A stretch of DNA of 64,000 nt from Brienomyrus brachyistius (Eukaryota > Chordata > Actinopteri > Osteoglossiformes > Mormyridae): the NCBI RefSeq assembly GCF_023856365.1, contig NC_064543.1:4930452-4994451 (forward strand). Reading direction: 5' to 3'. This document shows positions 61,077 through 64,000 of this stretch, piece after piece. Positions within the stretch are counted from its first letter, which is position 1. Every line of letters begins with the position of its first letter. The position numbers and the translations under genes were made by a program. A model generated the notes under the pieces. That model searched no databases. It was not told the DNA's origin and worked only from the letters and a program-made list of their open reading frames with translations.

Positions 61077-63251
61077 TTAGGGTGGCGAGGGCCCCAGTCG
61101 CATGCTCCGCGCGATGCCACCCAGCAGCAGAGGGGCACATCAGGGGCACGGGGGCTAAGAAGGGCGCGCCTGCACCTCCCTACACTACCTGCAACACAAA
61201 ACGATGCACAGATAACTGGCCCACCCTGACGGCCTGCCGTAACCCTGACGTCACCACTGTAAGACAGCCGCCGTTGCTACACAGCGTGTTACATCAGCTT
61301 TCATAGCTCCAGGGACCCGGCAAGACATCACCAGAACATTCTGCTGGAAAAGACAGCTTTCTGCTCCGCCCTAATCATACGCAACCTAATAGCTCATTTT
61401 AGCACAAATCTGCCTGAACTCCCCATGTTTAACTGGCACCTGGGGACAGAAAAAGGCTTAGTGTGTTTTTTTTTCGGGAGCGATGTTTTGAGACCCTGCA
61501 AATCCCTGAAACGGCAGTTTAACTCCAGGCTGGCCCCGTTTAGCCCTGTCACGTGAAGATGGCAGTGCCTGCTCTGTGCTAATCAAGCACGTTCCGGTCT
61601 GGGCCCCTGCCTGGCACGCCGCAGCCCGCTGGGCAGGCCAAACCAAACCATCAAATTAGAGGGATGCCTGCTCCACCGCTCCTAATAGGGCCCTCCCCCC
61701 TTCCCTGGGAGCGGGGGCTCCTCTCTAATGACTTCCATGTGGCTTGACCCACTCAAGAGGACCAGTATGGCCACATCTTGGCAGGCTGCAGGAATCTTGC
61801 CACCTGTGAAATCCATCTCAGCCGTGTGTGATTTTGCTCAGAAAAGACCTAACTTACATCCTCCCGCCTCATCGGTGATTTGTGACTGGTAATAAATGGA
61901 TGAACATTTACAAACATTATGGCCTGGATTATGTCCGGGCCGCTGAGCCGCCAGGCAGACTGGGGGGTGGGGCTTACACCTCACTCACAAATGACTGGGC
62001 TCTGCCAAGGAAATCTGCTGTGAGACGGCGGCAAACAGGCCCCGTTGCCCTGACGCGTGACGGACCGGTTTCCTGCGTTCTCCTTGCTCCCAGGGAACAC
62101 AGCGTTGCATTTACGGCTTGCTAAGGCGCTTGGAGTCACATGCCAAATGGGCGTCATTAACCCTGTAATTATGCGAGCCCCTGCAGGATCTCCTAGCTGG
62201 GCCTCGCCGCCACCCTCTTCCAGGGCCGCCCTCCCTGGGCCTGTCTCGACCTGTCCCCGTCACCTCTTACGGTCTCACTGCCTGTTTATGGTATGTGTGT
62301 ATGTTCAAAGGAACAGCAGTGAGGCTCCACAGGACACACAGCTGGATTAAAGGTGGGGTGAGGGAGGCATGAAGGAGCTGGCGAGAAGCCACCATCAAGC
62401 AGAACCTCTCTGACAAAGCACCTCTCTGATACAGGACATGGTGCTCAGTGAGAGGACAGGAAGGGCCAGCAGGTAAGAGCTGATTCAGGACAGCAAACCT
62501 GAAGGTTCAGTCCAGGAGAAGGCTTGTGTTTGGACCCTTAGGAAGTACCTCTTAAACGAAACCCAGGAAAGTATCCTGCTGTAAACATGAATGACATTCA
62601 GTCGCTGTTGGATACTGCCTGTTCCCTCTGGACTCTCAGACAACACACTGAAGGTTCACGGTGAGTTTACCGTGACCCTGAGTGACCTAATGGCAGTATC
62701 ACGATCGCAACCAGAACATCGGCTCCTCCAATCAAATAGCAGCAGTAACGGGGCAGCAGGCCATGTGAAAATGCCCCAGTGTCTCGGCCCGTTACCGATT
62801 CAGGCTATGCCAGCTGCCACCCCCTCCTTCACCCACAATCCTGCCGAGTCTGACCTTCCCAAATGCCCCCATCCCCCCCCCCCCCTGGTCTGCCTGCCTT
62901 CCGCTCCCAGTTGTTTCTTGTATCACGTTTAAGATCTCGGTGCTGGCGAGGGGGGTGGGGGGCTCCCAGGGGAACGGCATCGAACCCAACAGGCCCTCAA
63001 GGTCACGCGGATCCTCCACACTGGCACCTCTTTTCTGTGGTGGCACCAGCGTCCCCCATTACCGGATGCCTCCTTCTCTTCCAGGCAGAGTCGGATCTCA
63101 CCTGAGCTGAGCTCGCCCATGTGACGGGGCTGAAGCTATGCTGACTCACAGAGGGCTCGGGTAGGAGGTAACACAGTTCTAACAAACACTGCTGTAATTC
63201 TGCCACAATGATGTGTAAGATTAGTACACACAACACACCACATAAACCTGC

Positions 63252-64000
63252 GTGCGGTCCTAACACAGCCCTGCATGTTTATGCAATGACATGTGTGCGG
63301 TCCTAACACAGCCCTGCATGTTTATGCAATGACATGTGTGCGGTCCTAACACAGCCCTGCATGTTTATACAATGACATGTGTGTGGTCCTAACGCAGCCC
63401 TGCATGTTTATACAATGACATGTGTGCGGTCCTAACGCAGCCCTGCATGTTTATACAATGACATGTGTGCGGTCCTAACGCAGCCCTGCATGTTTATGCA
63501 ATGACATGTGTGCGGTCCTAACGCAGCCCTGCATGTTTATGCAATGACATGTGTGCGGTCCTAACGCAGCCCTGCATGTTTATGCAATGACATGTGTGCG
63601 GTCCTAACGCAGCCCTGCATGTTTATGCAATGACATGTGTGCGGTCCTAACGCAGCCCTGCATGTTTATGCAATGACATGTGTGCGGTCCTAACGCAGCC
63701 CTGCATGTTTATGCAATGACATGTGTGCGGTCCTAACGCAGCCCTGCATGTTTATACAATGACATGTGTGCGGTCCTAACGCAGCCCTGCATGTTTATGC
63801 AATGACATGTGTGCGGTCCTAACGCAGCCCTGCATGTTTATGCAATGACATGTGTGCGGTCCTAACGCAGCCCTGCATGTTTATGCAATGACATGTGTGC
63901 GGTCCTAACGCAGCCCTGCATGTTTATGCAATGACATGTGTGCGGTCCTAACGCAGCCCTGCATGTTTATGCAATGACATGTGTGCGGTCCTAACGCAGC
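63252..64000. repeat. 43-bp tandem satellite, about 17 copies, cut by the window edge
   Basis: Unit GCGGTCCTAACGCAGCCCTG then CATGTTTATGCAATGACATGTGT, almost identical from copy to copy. Early copies have AACACAG instead of AACGCAG, and some have TATACAAT for TATGCAAT. TTATGCAAT in each unit resembles a C/EBP site. The array continues past 64000. Confidence 0.97.

Overview
The window is a stretch of bony-fish (teleost-type) nuclear DNA. It has large introns, (CA)n microsatellites, many minisatellites, Tc1/mariner, PIF/Harbinger-like and hAT-like elements, a decayed LINE, a tRNA-derived SINE and several interspersed repeats that look familiar from fish genomes. No bacterial features are present. 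The species cannot be read from the sequence.

The only gene I can identify with confidence is mef2a (myocyte enhancer factor 2A, a MADS-box transcription factor). It lies on the minus strand and is only partly contained. Five coding exons are supported by reading frame, splice sites and phase: 27525-27578 (start codon, residues 1-18), 19814-20017 (rest of the MADS box plus the MEF2 domain, residues 19-86), 5487-5621 (alternative exon of the alpha-1 type, residues 87-131), 3792-3978 (residues 132-193) and 3588-3647 (residues 194-213). The C-terminal transactivation half must lie to the left of position 1. The start-codon exon extends 5' to a strong acceptor at 27698 and carries a two-codon upstream ORF. 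A CpG-rich region near 46.2-46.7 kb has a perfect MEF2 site, a perfect CRE, a TTTAAA box and a minus-strand splice donor, and is the best candidate for promoter and first noncoding exon. A second CpG-rich patch with a donor near 30.46 kb is an alternative.

Layout from low to high coordinate: 1-3587 is downstream intron with a telomere-like G-rich minisatellite. 3588-5621 holds three coding exons around a 43-bp minisatellite that runs up to a splice acceptor. 5640-6610 is a 53-bp minisatellite with seven perfect TGACGTCA sites. 6.6-19.8 kb is intron with a CpG-rich patch and a Harbinger-like MITE. 20-27.5 kb is intron with a hAT-like MITE, long CA tracts and an E-box-bearing minisatellite. 27.7-46.3 kb is probable first intron, with an unassigned 86-nt exon-like block at 41764-41849. 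46.7-64 kb is upstream sequence with a Tc1 MITE, a Tc1-like fragment lying inside a decayed LINE, CTCF-like motifs and a 43-bp satellite that runs off the right edge.

The most interesting signals are the tandem regulatory-motif arrays inside mef2a introns (CRE array beside the alpha-1 exon, E-box array just after the first coding exon), the candidate self-regulated promoter, the unexplained exon-like block at 41.8 kb, and the unusual density of long G/C homopolymers, one of which forms a splice-acceptor polypyrimidine tract.
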